This document shows, piece after piece, positions 10,426 through 20,252 of a stretch of 32,033 nt of DNA. A program made the translations under genes and the position numbers. Source of the DNA: Flavobacteriaceae bacterium (GTDB taxonomy: Bacteria > Bacteroidota > Bacteroidia > Flavobacteriales > Flavobacteriaceae); assembly GCA_018608485.1 (NCBI GenBank), contig JABAZK010000134.1, forward strand, positions 1-32,033. Direction: 5' to 3'. How positions within the stretch are numbered: the first letter of the stretch is position 1; each line of letters starts with the position of its first letter. The notes under the pieces are model-generated. The model was given only the letters and a program-made list of their open reading frames with translations. It searched no databases and had not been told where the DNA came from.

Positions 10426-11004
10426 ATGAAAATACTAATTATAGACAATTACGATTCGTTTACTTACAACCTAGTTCACATGGTTGAAAAGATAACAAAT
10501 GAATATCCAACGGTTGTTAGGAATGATGAAATTTCAATTGATGAAATTAACATCTTTGATATGATAATGTTATCTCCAGGACCAGGAATTCCCGATGAAG
10601 CAGGAATTCTTAAAGAAATTATATCAAGGTATGCTGGTAAAAAACCAATCTTTGGAGTATGCCTTGGTTTACAGGCAATTGTTGAAGTTTTTGGAGGAAC
10701 AATAATTAATATGGATGAGGTATATCATGGAGTTGCTACCGAGATGGAAGTGATTATATCTAATGCGATTATTTTTAAAAATATCCCAGTAAAATTCAAA
10801 GCAGCGAGATATCATTCTTGGATAGCATCCAATCAAAACTTTCCTACCGAGTTAGAGATAACTGCAAAAGACGAAGCAGCAGGAATAATGGCAATTCGTC
10901 ATAAACATTTTCCAATTAGTGCAGTTCAATTTCATCCGGAGTCAATTTTAACAGATCAAGGAGAACAAATAGTTAAAAATTTTATAGATGCTTACAAGAA
11001 ATAA
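10426..11004 (+). CDS. trpG: Anthranilate synthase component II (glutamine amidotransferase)
   Basis: 192 aa; MKILIIDNYDSFTYNLVHMVE, LSPGPGIPDEAG, GVCLGLQAI, AVQFHPESILT; directly after trpE. Confidence 0.96.
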   Translation: MKILIIDNYDSFTYNLVHMVEKITNEYPTVVRNDEISIDEINIFDMIMLSPGPGIPDEAGILKEIISRYAGKKPIFGVCLGLQAIVEVFGGTIINMDEVYHGVATEMEVIISNAIIFKNIPVKFKAARYHSWIASNQNFPTELEITAKDEAAGIMAIRHKHFPISAVQFHPESILTDQGEQIVKNFIDAYKK

Positions 11005-11059
11005 ATTTTAAAAGAAAGTTCTAGAAAATAATAACGACTCATTTAAGATTATTTGACAA

Positions 11060-12058
11060 ATGAAAAACATATTAAATCAATTATATCAATATAAAAAACT
11101 ATCAAAGCCTGAAGCAAAACAGATTTTGATAAAGATTGCCAGAGGAGCTTTTAATGAGGCTCATTTAGCTTCTTTTATGACTGTTTTTATGATGCGTCCA
11201 ATCACTGTTGATGAACTTGCTGGTTTTAGAGAGGCCTTGTTAGAATTGGCAATTAAAGTTGATTTATCTGAATATAACACCATAGATATAGTTGGTACAG
11301 GAGGAGACGGTAAAGACACGTTTAATATTTCAACAATCACTTCTTTTGTGGTGGCAGGAACTGGTCAGAAAGTTGCAAAACATGGGAATTATAGTGTATC
11401 CTCAAAATCAGGTTCTTCAGATATGTTACAAAGTTTTGGGTATGAGTTTACAAATAATGAAGCTACTTTAAGAAGTCATTTAGAGAAAGCAAATATTTGT
11501 TTTTTACATGCACCAAAATTTCATCCAGCCATGAAAGCTGTTGGGCCAACAAGAAAAGCATTGGCTTTGAAAACATTTTTTAATATGTTAGGACCATTGG
11601 TGAATCCAAGTTCGCCTCAAAATTTAATGTTGGGTACTTTTAATTTAGAAATAGCTAGATTATACAATTATATTCTACAAGATGAAAAAAGTCAATATGG
11701 AATTATTCATGGGCTTGATGGATATGATGAAATATCTCTTACCAGTGGTTTTAAATTATTTACCAAATCTGGAGAACAACTAATTAATCCAGAAGATAAT
11801 GGTCTAGAAAGAATTTCTCAATCTGAAATTTATGGAGGCAATTCTGTTGAAGATGCTGCTAAGATTTTTAAAAATATTATTGAAGGAAAAGGAACAAAAG
11901 CCCAAAATAGTGTGGTTCTTGCCAACGCTGCTTATGCGTTAAAAATTATAGATAAAAACCTTACGTTTGAAGAGGCTTACAATACTGCAGAGGGTTCTTT
12001 GCTCGGTGGAAAGGCATCTCAATGTTTACACAAATTAATTACCAACTGCTCATCATGA
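11060..12058 (+). CDS. trpD: Anthranilate phosphoribosyltransferase
   Basis: 332 aa; DIVGTGGDGKDTFNISTITSFVVAGTGQKVAKHGNYSVSSKSGSSD, HPAMKAVGPTRKAL, FFNMLGPLVNPSSPQNLMLGTF. Confidence 0.96.
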   Translation: MKNILNQLYQYKKLSKPEAKQILIKIARGAFNEAHLASFMTVFMMRPITVDELAGFREALLELAIKVDLSEYNTIDIVGTGGDGKDTFNISTITSFVVAGTGQKVAKHGNYSVSSKSGSSDMLQSFGYEFTNNEATLRSHLEKANICFLHAPKFHPAMKAVGPTRKALALKTFFNMLGPLVNPSSPQNLMLGTFNLEIARLYNYILQDEKSQYGIIHGLDGYDEISLTSGFKLFTKSGEQLINPEDNGLERISQSEIYGGNSVEDAAKIFKNIIEGKGTKAQNSVVLANAAYALKIIDKNLTFEEAYNTAEGSLLGGKASQCLHKLITNCSS

Positions 12059-12840
12059 CAATATTAGATAAAATAATAGCTTTTAAAAAGAAGGAAATCA
12101 CTAAAATAAAGTCAGATGTTCCACTAAAAAAATTAGTAGGAAGTCCTTTGTTTCAGAGAACTCCACTATCGTTAAAAAAATCATTGTTAGAGGTAAATTC
12201 ATCAGGAATTATTGCCGAATTTAAAAGGCAATCACCCTCCAAAGGGGTTATTAATGACAAAGCTTCCATAGAGGAAGTTACTAATGGGTATTTAGATGCC
12301 AATGTAGCAGCGCAATCTATTTTAACAGATACTTCATTTTTTGGTGGAACCATGGTAGATTTAATGAAAGCTAGAACTATTAACACTGCCAAACCAATTT
12401 TGCGAAAAGATTTTATTGTAGATGGTTTCCAAATTGTGGAAGCTAAAGCAATTGGAGCAGATGTAATTTTATTGATAGCTGCTTGTTTAACAAAAGAAGA
12501 GCTTAAAAATTATGGAAAATTAGCTGAAGACCTAGGGATGGAAGTGCTGTATGAGGTGCACACTCAAGAAGATTTAGATAAGATAGATCTTCACAATAAA
12601 ATTATTGGAATTAACAATAGAAACCTTAATACATTTGAGGTAGATCTTGAAAATTCTGTAAATCTAGCAAATCAAATCCCTGATGATTGTGTAAAAATAT
12701 CAGAGAGTGGCTTGAGTGATCCTAGAATTATTTCGGGTCTTAAGGAGTATGGTTTCAATGGATTTTTAATTGGAGAAAACTTCATGAAAACTGACAATCC
12801 TGGTGAGGCATGTGAGTCATTTATTAGTCAAATTAGATAA
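12055..12840 (+). CDS. trpC: Indole-3-glycerol phosphate synthase
   Basis: MTILDKIIAFKKKEI..., IIAEFKRQSPSKGVI, KPILRKDFIVDGFQI, IGINNRNLNTFEVDL, SESGLSDPRI. Start set to ATG 12055 (ATGA overlap with the trpD stop) instead of the longest ORF at 12022. Confidence 0.95.
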   Translation: MTILDKIIAFKKKEITKIKSDVPLKKLVGSPLFQRTPLSLKKSLLEVNSSGIIAEFKRQSPSKGVINDKASIEEVTNGYLDANVAAQSILTDTSFFGGTMVDLMKARTINTAKPILRKDFIVDGFQIVEAKAIGADVILLIAACLTKEELKNYGKLAEDLGMEVLYEVHTQEDLDKIDLHNKIIGINNRNLNTFEVDLENSVNLANQIPDDCVKISESGLSDPRIISGLKEYGFNGFLIGENFMKTDNPGEACESFISQIR

Positions 12841-12843
12841 AAA

Positions 12844-13488
12844 ATGAAGCTTAAAGTTTGTGGAATGAAATATATTGAAAATATCAAATCTGTTGCAGAT
12901 TTGAACCCCGATTATTTGGGATTTATTTTCTATGAACATTCACAAAGAAATTTTAAGGGAGTGATACCATCACTTTCAAAAAGTATAAAAAAAACAGGTG
13001 TTTTTGTAAATGAAGAAGTGCCTATTGTTCTTTCTAAAATTAAGAAGTATCAACTTGATGCAGTTCAACTTCATGGCGATGAGTCTGTACCTTATATTAG
13101 AGAGTTAAAGAGTCAGTTTTCAAATAAAATTGAGATTATCAAAGTAGTTGGGTTAAATACAACGGTTCAATTTGAGCAGTTAATACCGTTTGAAAAAGAA
13201 GTAGATTATTTTCTTTTCGACACAAAAGGGAAAAATCGAGGAGGCAATGGAATAAAGTTTGATTGGTCTATTTTAAAAGGATATCCTTTCACGAAACCCT
13301 TTTTTTTAAGTGGAGGAATAGGACCCAATGATGTGGAATTAGTTAAAAATATTAAAGTAACTGGATTACCAATATATGCTATAGACATCAATAGTAAGTT
13401 TGAAGATAAGCCAGGCGATAAGAATATTAATAAAGTGAGAAAATTTAAGAATCAGTTAGATTATGAAATCAAAATTTCATCCAGATAA
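12844..13488 (+). CDS. trpF: Phosphoribosylanthranilate isomerase
   Basis: 214 aa; [64 protein letters not shown]. Confidence 0.94.
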   Translation: MKLKVCGMKYIENIKSVADLNPDYLGFIFYEHSQRNFKGVIPSLSKSIKKTGVFVNEEVPIVLSKIKKYQLDAVQLHGDESVPYIRELKSQFSNKIEIIKVVGLNTTVQFEQLIPFEKEVDYFLFDTKGKNRGGNGIKFDWSILKGYPFTKPFFLSGGIGPNDVELVKNIKVTGLPIYAIDINSKFEDKPGDKNINKVRKFKNQLDYEIKISSR

Positions 13489-14644
13489 AAGCGGTTATTT
13501 TGGACAATTTGGTGGGGCATTTGTTCCAGAATTATTATTTCCTAATGTAAAAGAGTTAGAGGATAATTATATTCAAATTATTGAATCTGAAGAATTTCAA
13601 CAAGAATACAAGGATTTATTAAAAGAGTATGTTGGACGCCCAAGTCCATTGTATTTGGCAAAACGTCTATCAGAAAAATACGGAGCTTATATTTACTTAA
13701 AACGTGAGGATTTAAATCATACAGGAGCGCATAAAATAAATAACACCATTGGGCAAGTACTGATTGCAAAGAAATTAGGCAAAACAAAAATTATAGCCGA
13801 AACAGGAGCTGGACAGCATGGCGTAGCAACGGCAACAGTTTGTGCATTAATGGGGCTTGATTGTACCGTTTTTATGGGAGAAAAAGACATTGTAAGACAA
13901 GCACCTAATGTTGCTCGTATGAAAATGTTAGGCGCTACCATAGTTCCTGCAACAAGTGGGAGTAAAACACTAAAGGACGCTACCAATGAAGCTATTAGAT
14001 ATTGGATTCAACATCCAGAAACTTTCTACATGATTGGTTCTGTGGTTGGACCTCACCCTCATCCAGACATGGTTGCTCGCTTACAAGCGGTTATATCAGA
14101 AGAAATTCAATGGCAATTAAAAGAAAAAACTGGTAAAACAACACCAGATACTATCATAGCCTGTGTGGGTGGAGGTAGTAATGCTGCTGGAGCATTTTAT
14201 CATTTTATGGATGATGAAAACGTAGAGTTGATTGCTGTTGAGGCAGCTGGTTTGGGTGTTTATTCAGGTGAAAGTGCTGCTACATCACAATTAGGAGAAG
14301 TAGGGATTATTCATGGAAGTAAAACAATCTTAATGCAAGACGAGTACGGACAAATAAAGGAACCATATTCTATTTCTGCAGGACTAGATTATCCAGGAGT
14401 TGGTCCGTTACATGCATTCTTGTATGAGAGCAAGAGAGCAGCGTTTATGAATGCAACAGATAGAGAGGCCTTAGATGCTGCATATGAGTTAACGAAGTTG
14501 GAAGGAATAATTCCTGCTTTAGAAACTGCACATGCATTGGCAGTTTTACCAAAATTAACATTAAAAAAAAATCAAGTTGTTGTTATTAATTTATCTGGAA
14601 GAGGAGACAAAGATTTGGAAACATTTATTAAACATTTAGAATAA
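13463..14644 (+). CDS. trpB: Tryptophan synthase beta chain
   Basis: 393 aa; [73 protein letters not shown]. Confidence 0.97.
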   Translation: MKSKFHPDKSGYFGQFGGAFVPELLFPNVKELEDNYIQIIESEEFQQEYKDLLKEYVGRPSPLYLAKRLSEKYGAYIYLKREDLNHTGAHKINNTIGQVLIAKKLGKTKIIAETGAGQHGVATATVCALMGLDCTVFMGEKDIVRQAPNVARMKMLGATIVPATSGSKTLKDATNEAIRYWIQHPETFYMIGSVVGPHPHPDMVARLQAVISEEIQWQLKEKTGKTTPDTIIACVGGGSNAAGAFYHFMDDENVELIAVEAAGLGVYSGESAATSQLGEVGIIHGSKTILMQDEYGQIKEPYSISAGLDYPGVGPLHAFLYESKRAAFMNATDREALDAAYELTKLEGIIPALETAHALAVLPKLTLKKNQVVVINLSGRGDKDLETFIKHLE

Positions 14645-15420
14645 TGAGTATAGAACACATTCAAAAAGAAATTAAAGGTTTAAGACAAGAATTAAAATCA
14701 CATAGACTTTATCAAGAGTTAGAGACTATTGAAGATATAAAGATTTTTACACAGGATCATGTTTTTGCAGTTTGGGATTTTATGTCATTACTGAAAACTC
14801 TTCAAAGAGAATTAACATGCGTTTCTATTCCTTGGGTTCCCAGAAAAAAAGGGAAGCTTACTCAGTTCATTAATGAAATTGCGTTAGCGGAAGAAAGCGA
14901 TGAAGATCTTACAGGAGAAACTAAAAGTCATTTCGAAATGTATCTTGAAGCCATGAGTAAGATGGGTTCTAATACTGAAAAAATTGAAACCTTCATGAAT
15001 GAAATCTCCAATAATCGTTCAGTAAGTGAAGCACTACATATGGCAAAAGTTTCTAAAGCTGTAAAAAACTTTGTAGAAGTTACTTTTAATACAATTTATA
15101 GTAATGATGCTCATAAAGTTGCTTCAGCCTTCACTTTCGGTAGAGAAGATTTAATACCAGATATGTTTGTTGAAATCATTCAACAAACTCAGGATAAAGA
15201 ATCTTTTAAAGATTTTTTATATTATTTAAATAGACATGTTGAATTAGATGGAGATTCTCATGGACCTCTTTCATTAGAAATGATCGTTGAGATGTGTGGC
15301 GATAATCAACAAAAATGGGATGAAGTTTTAGCAACAGCCAAGCAATCTTTACAAGTAAGAATTTCTTTATGGGATTATATTGCAGATCATATTTCTAAAC
15401 GCAAACTTATAAAAATCTAA
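14644..15420 (+). CDS. DUF3050-like, heme-oxygenase-like fold protein embedded in the trp operon; function unknown
   Basis: 258 aa [57 protein letters not shown]...; family recognised from the HVFAVWDFMSLLK and RHVELDGDSHG blocks. ATG overlaps the trpB TAA by 1 nt; stop is 2 nt before the trpA GTG. Confidence 0.85.
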   Translation: MSIEHIQKEIKGLRQELKSHRLYQELETIEDIKIFTQDHVFAVWDFMSLLKTLQRELTCVSIPWVPRKKGKLTQFINEIALAEESDEDLTGETKSHFEMYLEAMSKMGSNTEKIETFMNEISNNRSVSEALHMAKVSKAVKNFVEVTFNTIYSNDAHKVASAFTFGREDLIPDMFVEIIQQTQDKESFKDFLYYLNRHVELDGDSHGPLSLEMIVEMCGDNQQKWDEVLATAKQSLQVRISLWDYIADHISKRKLIKI

Positions 15421-15422
15421 TC

Positions 15423-16190
15423 GTGAGTTCAATTTTTAATTTATTAGAAGAAAAACCAGTAAATAACTTATCAATTTACTTTACTGCAGGTTTCCCTGAG
15501 TTAGAGGATACTGCAAAAGTGATTCAAGAGTTAAGTAATGCTGCTGTAGATTTTATTGAAGTGGGTCTTCCATATTCTGATCCTTTAGCTGATGGTCCTA
15601 CAATTCAGAAAAGTAGTCAAAAGGCATTGCAAAATGGAATGAATTTGGATGTAGTTTTTGATCAACTATTAGAAATTAAAGCAACTAATAACACACCACT
15701 AGTTTTGATGGGTTATCTGAATCAATTATTAAAATATGGAGAAGAGAAATTTTGTCAAAAAGTAGTTGATTGTGGAATAGACACATTAATTTTACCAGAC
15801 TTGCCTATGGTTGAATATGAAAACCATTATCAATCATTATTTAATTCTTACGGACTCAATAATGTATTTTTAATTACGCCACAAACTTCAATAGAGAGAA
15901 TTTTAAAAATAGATTCGTACACTCAAAGTTTCATTTATATGGTTGCTTCAAGCTCCATTACTGGAGCAAAAGGAGAAATCTCTGAAGAGCAATTAGCCTA
16001 TTTTAAAAGAATCAAATCTATGAACTTGAAAAGTAAATTAATTATAGGTTTTGGAATTTCTGATCATCAAACTTTTTCTAAAGCATGTGAGTATGGAAAC
16101 GGTGCCATTATAGGTTCTGCTTTTATAGAAAGTTTAGAGAAAAATGGAGTAGAAAAAACTAATACATTTGTAAAATCAGTTCTAAACTAA
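15423..16190 (+). CDS. trpA: Tryptophan synthase alpha chain (GTG start)
   Basis: 255 aa; YFTAGFPELEDT, DFIEVGLPYSDPLADGPTIQKSSQKAL, LVLMGYLNQLLKYG, ASSSITGAKG, IIGSAFI. Confidence 0.96.
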   Translation: MSSIFNLLEEKPVNNLSIYFTAGFPELEDTAKVIQELSNAAVDFIEVGLPYSDPLADGPTIQKSSQKALQNGMNLDVVFDQLLEIKATNNTPLVLMGYLNQLLKYGEEKFCQKVVDCGIDTLILPDLPMVEYENHYQSLFNSYGLNNVFLITPQTSIERILKIDSYTQSFIYMVASSSITGAKGEISEEQLAYFKRIKSMNLKSKLIIGFGISDHQTFSKACEYGNGAIIGSAFIESLEKNGVEKTNTFVKSVLN

Positions 16191-16241
16191 TAAAAATGGT
16201 TGAAGTAGAATACTTCTATCTAATTCATCCTTTTTATGAAA

Positions 16242-16694
16242 TTAGTTCACACTAAGTAGTCGAATATCAAAAATTAGAACAGAACCACCAGGGATAGAAC
16301 CCCTACCAGATTCTCCATATCCTAAATTGTATGGAATTAATAATATTCCGTCTCCACCTTCCTTAAAATATGTAATTCCTTCTGTCCATCCCTCAATTAC
16401 CTGATTTAATCCAAAAGAAATTCCACTAGAACTACTTTCGTCAAAAACAACTCCGTCCAAGAAATATCCTTTATAAGCTACAGTAACATTTGATGTACTG
16501 GTTGGTCTAGCACCGGACCCTTCATTATTTATTACATAATACAATCCTGAGTTACTTCTGGTTGCATTTAAGTTATTGTCCTCAATGTATTGTATGATAT
16601 CTGCTTCAGTTTCAGGTTCAAAGGTAGAATCAGTTTTAGTTGAACAAGAAATAAAAAAAAGGAATGATGCAATTAAATAGACAGCTCTTTTCAT
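16242..16694 (-). CDS. FKBP-type peptidyl-prolyl cis-trans isomerase, predicted lipoprotein
   Basis: MKRAVYLIASFLFFISCSTKTD lipobox; VTVAYKGYFLDGVVFDES...VIEGWTEGITYFKEGGDGILLIPYNLGYGESGRGSIPGGSVLIFDIRLL. Start moved to Met at 16694 to place the signal peptide at the N-terminus and avoid overlap with the upstream gene. Confidence 0.9.
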   Translation of the reverse strand: MKRAVYLIASFLFFISCSTKTDSTFEPETEADIIQYIEDNNLNATRSNSGLYYVINNEGSGARPTSTSNVTVAYKGYFLDGVVFDESSSSGISFGLNQVIEGWTEGITYFKEGGDGILLIPYNLGYGESGRGSIPGGSVLIFDIRLLSVN

Positions 16695-16737
16695 TTTGAT
16701 GTTTTGATTATTTTTACGCGAATATACTTTGATTATT

Positions 16738-18348
16738 TTAATAAACCTTTTCTCCATTCACATAAGTAGCTGTTGCTTTAGTTTTAGGAATTTTTGCGGC
16801 ATCAATGGTCATAATATTTTGATCTAATATTGTAAAATCAGCTAATTTTCCTACTTCAATACTTCCTTTTTCATTTTCTTCAAAATTTGAATAGGCTGCC
16901 CAAATAGTCATTCCTTTTAAAGTTTCTTCTCTAGAGAGTCTATTTTCTATTTGAAAACCACCATCAGGGTATCCATCTGTATCTTTTCTTACAGCTGCTG
17001 CATAAAATGTTAAAAAAGGATTTACTTGTTCAACAGGGAAATCTGTTCCTAAAACTACTTTACCGTAGACCTCTAATAAATCCTTGTAGGCATAAGCTCC
17101 TTTCATTCGTTCTTTTCCAATTCTGTCTTGTGCCCAATACATATCAGAAGTAGCATGGGTTGGCTGTATAGAAGGAATCACATTTTCAAACAACGTAAAG
17201 TCTTCTGGAGCTATTATTTGAGCATGTTCAATTCTCCAGCGTTTGTTTGTTTTTCCTTGAAGAAATTTTTTATAGGTCTTCAAAATCCATGTATTTGCAG
17301 AATCTCCAATGGCGTGTGTATTCATTTGATATTCTGAAGCAGCAATTTGTTTTGCCATTTCTCTGTAACGCTCTGGTTTATAAATTAAAGCGCCAAAATG
17401 ATTGCTTCGATCACTATATGATTTTCTCATGGCAGCACCTCGTGATCCAAGAGCACCATCTCCATAAATTTTAAAGGATCGGACATGTAACCTGTCGGTC
17501 TTAATAATTCCTTTATTTATGTAATAATCTAGATTTTTTTGAGTAGCTGAAATCATTGCGTAAATGCGAATTTTCAATTCATTTTCTTGTTGTAAACTAT
17601 CTATGAGTTCTACAGTGGATTGATCTAGTCCAGCGTCATCAACAGTAGTTAGACCATAAGAAAAAGCAATTTGTTGCGCATCTTTCAATCCTTGTATTGA
17701 TGTTAGTTTAGTTGGTTTTGGTACCTGAATAAAATCCATAGCAGCATCAATAAAAACACCTGTCATTTTTCCATCTTTTACAATGATTTCACCACCAGTA
17801 ACCGGAGTATTTTTTGTAACTTTTGTAATGTCTATAGCCGCTTGATTTGCCAGCAGAGCATGACCGTCAATTCTTCGAATAGCTACCGGAGTATTAGGAA
17901 ATAGAATATCTAATTTTTCCTTAGTTGGAAATTCTTTCACTTCCCAATCATTTTGATCCCATCCTCGACCCGTTATAAAATTTACATTCTTTTCTTTTTG
18001 AAAAGTGATGAGTCTTTCTAATACTTCATCATAACTTTTGGTACCTTCTAAAGAAACTTTTTGTTGTTGCAATCCCATTCTGAAAAAGTGGCAATGGGCA
18101 TCTATTAGGCCAGGAACAATGGTTTTTCCATTAGCGTCAAGGATTTCTTTAGAGGTATATTTAGTGATTATCTCTGATGTAGAACCCACAGCAACAAATT
18201 TTCCATCTTTAATTGCAAATGCCTCTGCTTTACTAAAAGCATCATTTACAGTATAGATGGTAGCGTTGGTTACAATTAAATCTACTTGTTGTTGTTTGCA
18301 AGAGGAAAAAAATAGAAGCAAACTCAGAGAATAAATAATTTTTTTCAT
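16738..18348 (-). CDS. Amidohydrolase family protein (YtcJ-like), predicted lipoprotein
   Basis: 536 aa; LFFSSCKQQ lipobox, VPGLIDAHCHFFRMGL, GRGWDQNDW, YGDGALGSRGAAM, RIEHAQIIAPED, LGTDFPVEQVNP. Confidence 0.9.
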   Translation of the reverse strand: MKKIIYSLSLLLFFSSCKQQQVDLIVTNATIYTVNDAFSKAEAFAIKDGKFVAVGSTSEIITKYTSKEILDANGKTIVPGLIDAHCHFFRMGLQQQKVSLEGTKSYDEVLERLITFQKEKNVNFITGRGWDQNDWEVKEFPTKEKLDILFPNTPVAIRRIDGHALLANQAAIDITKVTKNTPVTGGEIIVKDGKMTGVFIDAAMDFIQVPKPTKLTSIQGLKDAQQIAFSYGLTTVDDAGLDQSTVELIDSLQQENELKIRIYAMISATQKNLDYYINKGIIKTDRLHVRSFKIYGDGALGSRGAAMRKSYSDRSNHFGALIYKPERYREMAKQIAASEYQMNTHAIGDSANTWILKTYKKFLQGKTNKRWRIEHAQIIAPEDFTLFENVIPSIQPTHATSDMYWAQDRIGKERMKGAYAYKDLLEVYGKVVLGTDFPVEQVNPFLTFYAAAVRKDTDGYPDGGFQIENRLSREETLKGMTIWAAYSNFEENEKGSIEVGKLADFTILDQNIMTIDAAKIPKTKATATYVNGEKVY

Positions 18349-18358
18349 GGGTTAATTA

Positions 18359-18721
18359 TTAGGTAATTGGTAATGAATACAGATAAATTAGATAGGCACC
18401 ATACATTAATAAAAATTGCAGCGGTATTCTAATATATGCTAACTTTTTTGACCCTATAGCTGGTTTTATCTTTGTTGCATCCCAAATATGAATAGGCAGA
18501 AACAATATCAATAAGATGAAAATTCCTAACGAAGCATCATTTGTAAAGGCTGGGAAAAATAAACCTATACCTAAAAAAAATTCAATAAAACCTGCTATAT
18601 AATTTACAGCTAATTTTGGAAGACCAGCAGGGATAAAATGGTTAAAAAATCTAGGTTTAATAAAATGCATGATTCCTGCATATATAAAAAATCCAGCAAA
18701 AATAACTTTAAGTATAAACAT
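18359..18721 (-). CDS. DoxX-family membrane protein
   Basis: 120 aa, four predicted hydrophobic segments; FAGFFIYAGIMHFIKPRFF ... FIEFFLGIGLFFP ... LPIHIWDA. Confidence 0.82.
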   Translation of the reverse strand: MFILKVIFAGFFIYAGIMHFIKPRFFNHFIPAGLPKLAVNYIAGFIEFFLGIGLFFPAFTNDASLGIFILLILFLPIHIWDATKIKPAIGSKKLAYIRIPLQFLLMYGAYLIYLYSLPIT

Positions 18722-18736
18722 ATAGTTTTATATAAA

Positions 18737-20167
18737 TTAGGGCTTTACTGGGGTATCGGTGTAAAGGTACTTATCCATCAGGTATATTAAACTAGTCATG
18801 GATGCACTTCCTAATTCTAACTCTCGCTTATTTACTTTATCAAAGGTATCTGTACTAGTATGATGATAGTCAAAGTATCGCTGACTATCTGGCCTGTACC
18901 CTACCAAGGTTACAGATTCTCCTTTTAATGGAGAAATATCTGCACCGCTTCCTCCTTTGTCGAGATCATGCAATCCGTATGGGGCTAATAATTTTTTCCA
19001 ACTTTGTACAAGTGCAGTGTTTGATGCATTTGCATCAATTGAAAAACCTCTTGGTGTGTGCCCACCAGCATCAGATTCTATTCCACCAATATGAGTCTCA
19101 TTATTTAATTTTGACATTTCTGCATATTTTTTTGCACCACGAGTTCCATTTTCTTCATTCATAAAGAATACCACACGCAGGGTGTTTTTTAAATGAACAT
19201 TGTTCTTCTTTAATAGGTAAGCAACTTCCAACGATTGTACGATACCAGTTCCATCATCATGAGCTCCATCTCCTAAATCCCAAGAATCAAGATGTCCGCC
19301 CACAACCATAATATTTTGAGGTGTTTCAGAACCTTTAATTTCTCCAACCACATTAAAAGATGGTGCATCTGGAAGTGTTTTACATTGTTGTTTAAAGTAA
19401 AATTTTAAAGTTGGGTTGTTTTTTAAGTCAGTACTTAAGATACTTGCAGCTCTAGAACTAATGGCAGCTGTAGGAATGTATTGTTCTTTTGGTAAATCTC
19501 CGTAAGACATTGTACCTGTATGAGGATAATCATCCAACCCATTAGTCATAGATCTAACTATTACTCCTTTTGCACCATATTTTCCACAAACTGCAGCTCC
19601 CTGAACTCGCTGGTCTACACAACCACCATAAGCTTTAAATGTATTGATTAACGTATTGTCAAAAGGACGATTGAAAAATACAATTTTATCTTTCATCCTT
19701 AACCCTAGCGCTTCGGCTTCCTCTAAACTTTTTACTTCAATAACTTCTGCCGTAACTCCATTTGACGGAGTAGCTACAGAAAAGCCAAGAGCACAAATAG
19801 GCACCTGTTTTAGTTTCCCATTAATACGATAGTTAGCAACTTCTTTAGTGCCTCTAACCCAATGAGGTACCATTACTGGTTGAAGCCAAACAGAATCTAA
19901 TCCAATTTCTTTCATTAAAGCTTCCCCCCATTCAACAGCTTTTTGCGCCTCCGGAGATCCTGAAAGTCTACCGCCAACATTTGAAGTTAAATCGCGAAGC
20001 CACTCATAGGATTGTCCTTCTGTTAGTGCCGTATCAAAAATATTTTTGATATTTTTAGCATCTACTTTTTCTTGATTTGATAATTCTTGAGAGGTATTGG
20101 TATTTGGTTCTTTTGTATTGCATGCGAAGAGAATAACAACAGCAATTAAAAAAATAATTTTTTTCAT
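18737..20167 (-). CDS. M28-family metallopeptidase (carboxypeptidase Q-like), predicted lipoprotein
   Basis: 476 aa; VVILFACNTKEP lipobox; VVGGHLDSWDLGDGAHDDGTGIVQSLEVAYLLK; FFMNEENGTRGAKKYAE; YHHTSTDTFDKVN. Confidence 0.92.
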   Translation of the reverse strand: MKKIIFLIAVVILFACNTKEPNTNTSQELSNQEKVDAKNIKNIFDTALTEGQSYEWLRDLTSNVGGRLSGSPEAQKAVEWGEALMKEIGLDSVWLQPVMVPHWVRGTKEVANYRINGKLKQVPICALGFSVATPSNGVTAEVIEVKSLEEAEALGLRMKDKIVFFNRPFDNTLINTFKAYGGCVDQRVQGAAVCGKYGAKGVIVRSMTNGLDDYPHTGTMSYGDLPKEQYIPTAAISSRAASILSTDLKNNPTLKFYFKQQCKTLPDAPSFNVVGEIKGSETPQNIMVVGGHLDSWDLGDGAHDDGTGIVQSLEVAYLLKKNNVHLKNTLRVVFFMNEENGTRGAKKYAEMSKLNNETHIGGIESDAGGHTPRGFSIDANASNTALVQSWKKLLAPYGLHDLDKGGSGADISPLKGESVTLVGYRPDSQRYFDYHHTSTDTFDKVNKRELELGSASMTSLIYLMDKYLYTDTPVKP

Positions 20168-20252
20168 AGTTAGTGTTAATTATTGAGAACCTTAAATTTA
20201 CGGAAAGTTTTGAATATATTTTACTTTAATTTCTAATCATCGAATGATTGTT

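Noticed and set aside
12022-12054. Longer trpC start (MFTQINYQLLI...)
   Set aside because: The ATG at 12055 gives a standard TrpC N-terminus and ATGA coupling with the trpD stop; the upstream 11 codons overlap trpD.
16695-16757. N-terminal extension of the FKBP ORF (MEKRFIKIIKVYSRKNNQNIK)
   Set aside because: It would bury the lipoprotein signal peptide internally and overlap the neighbouring amidohydrolase gene; start reassigned to 16694.
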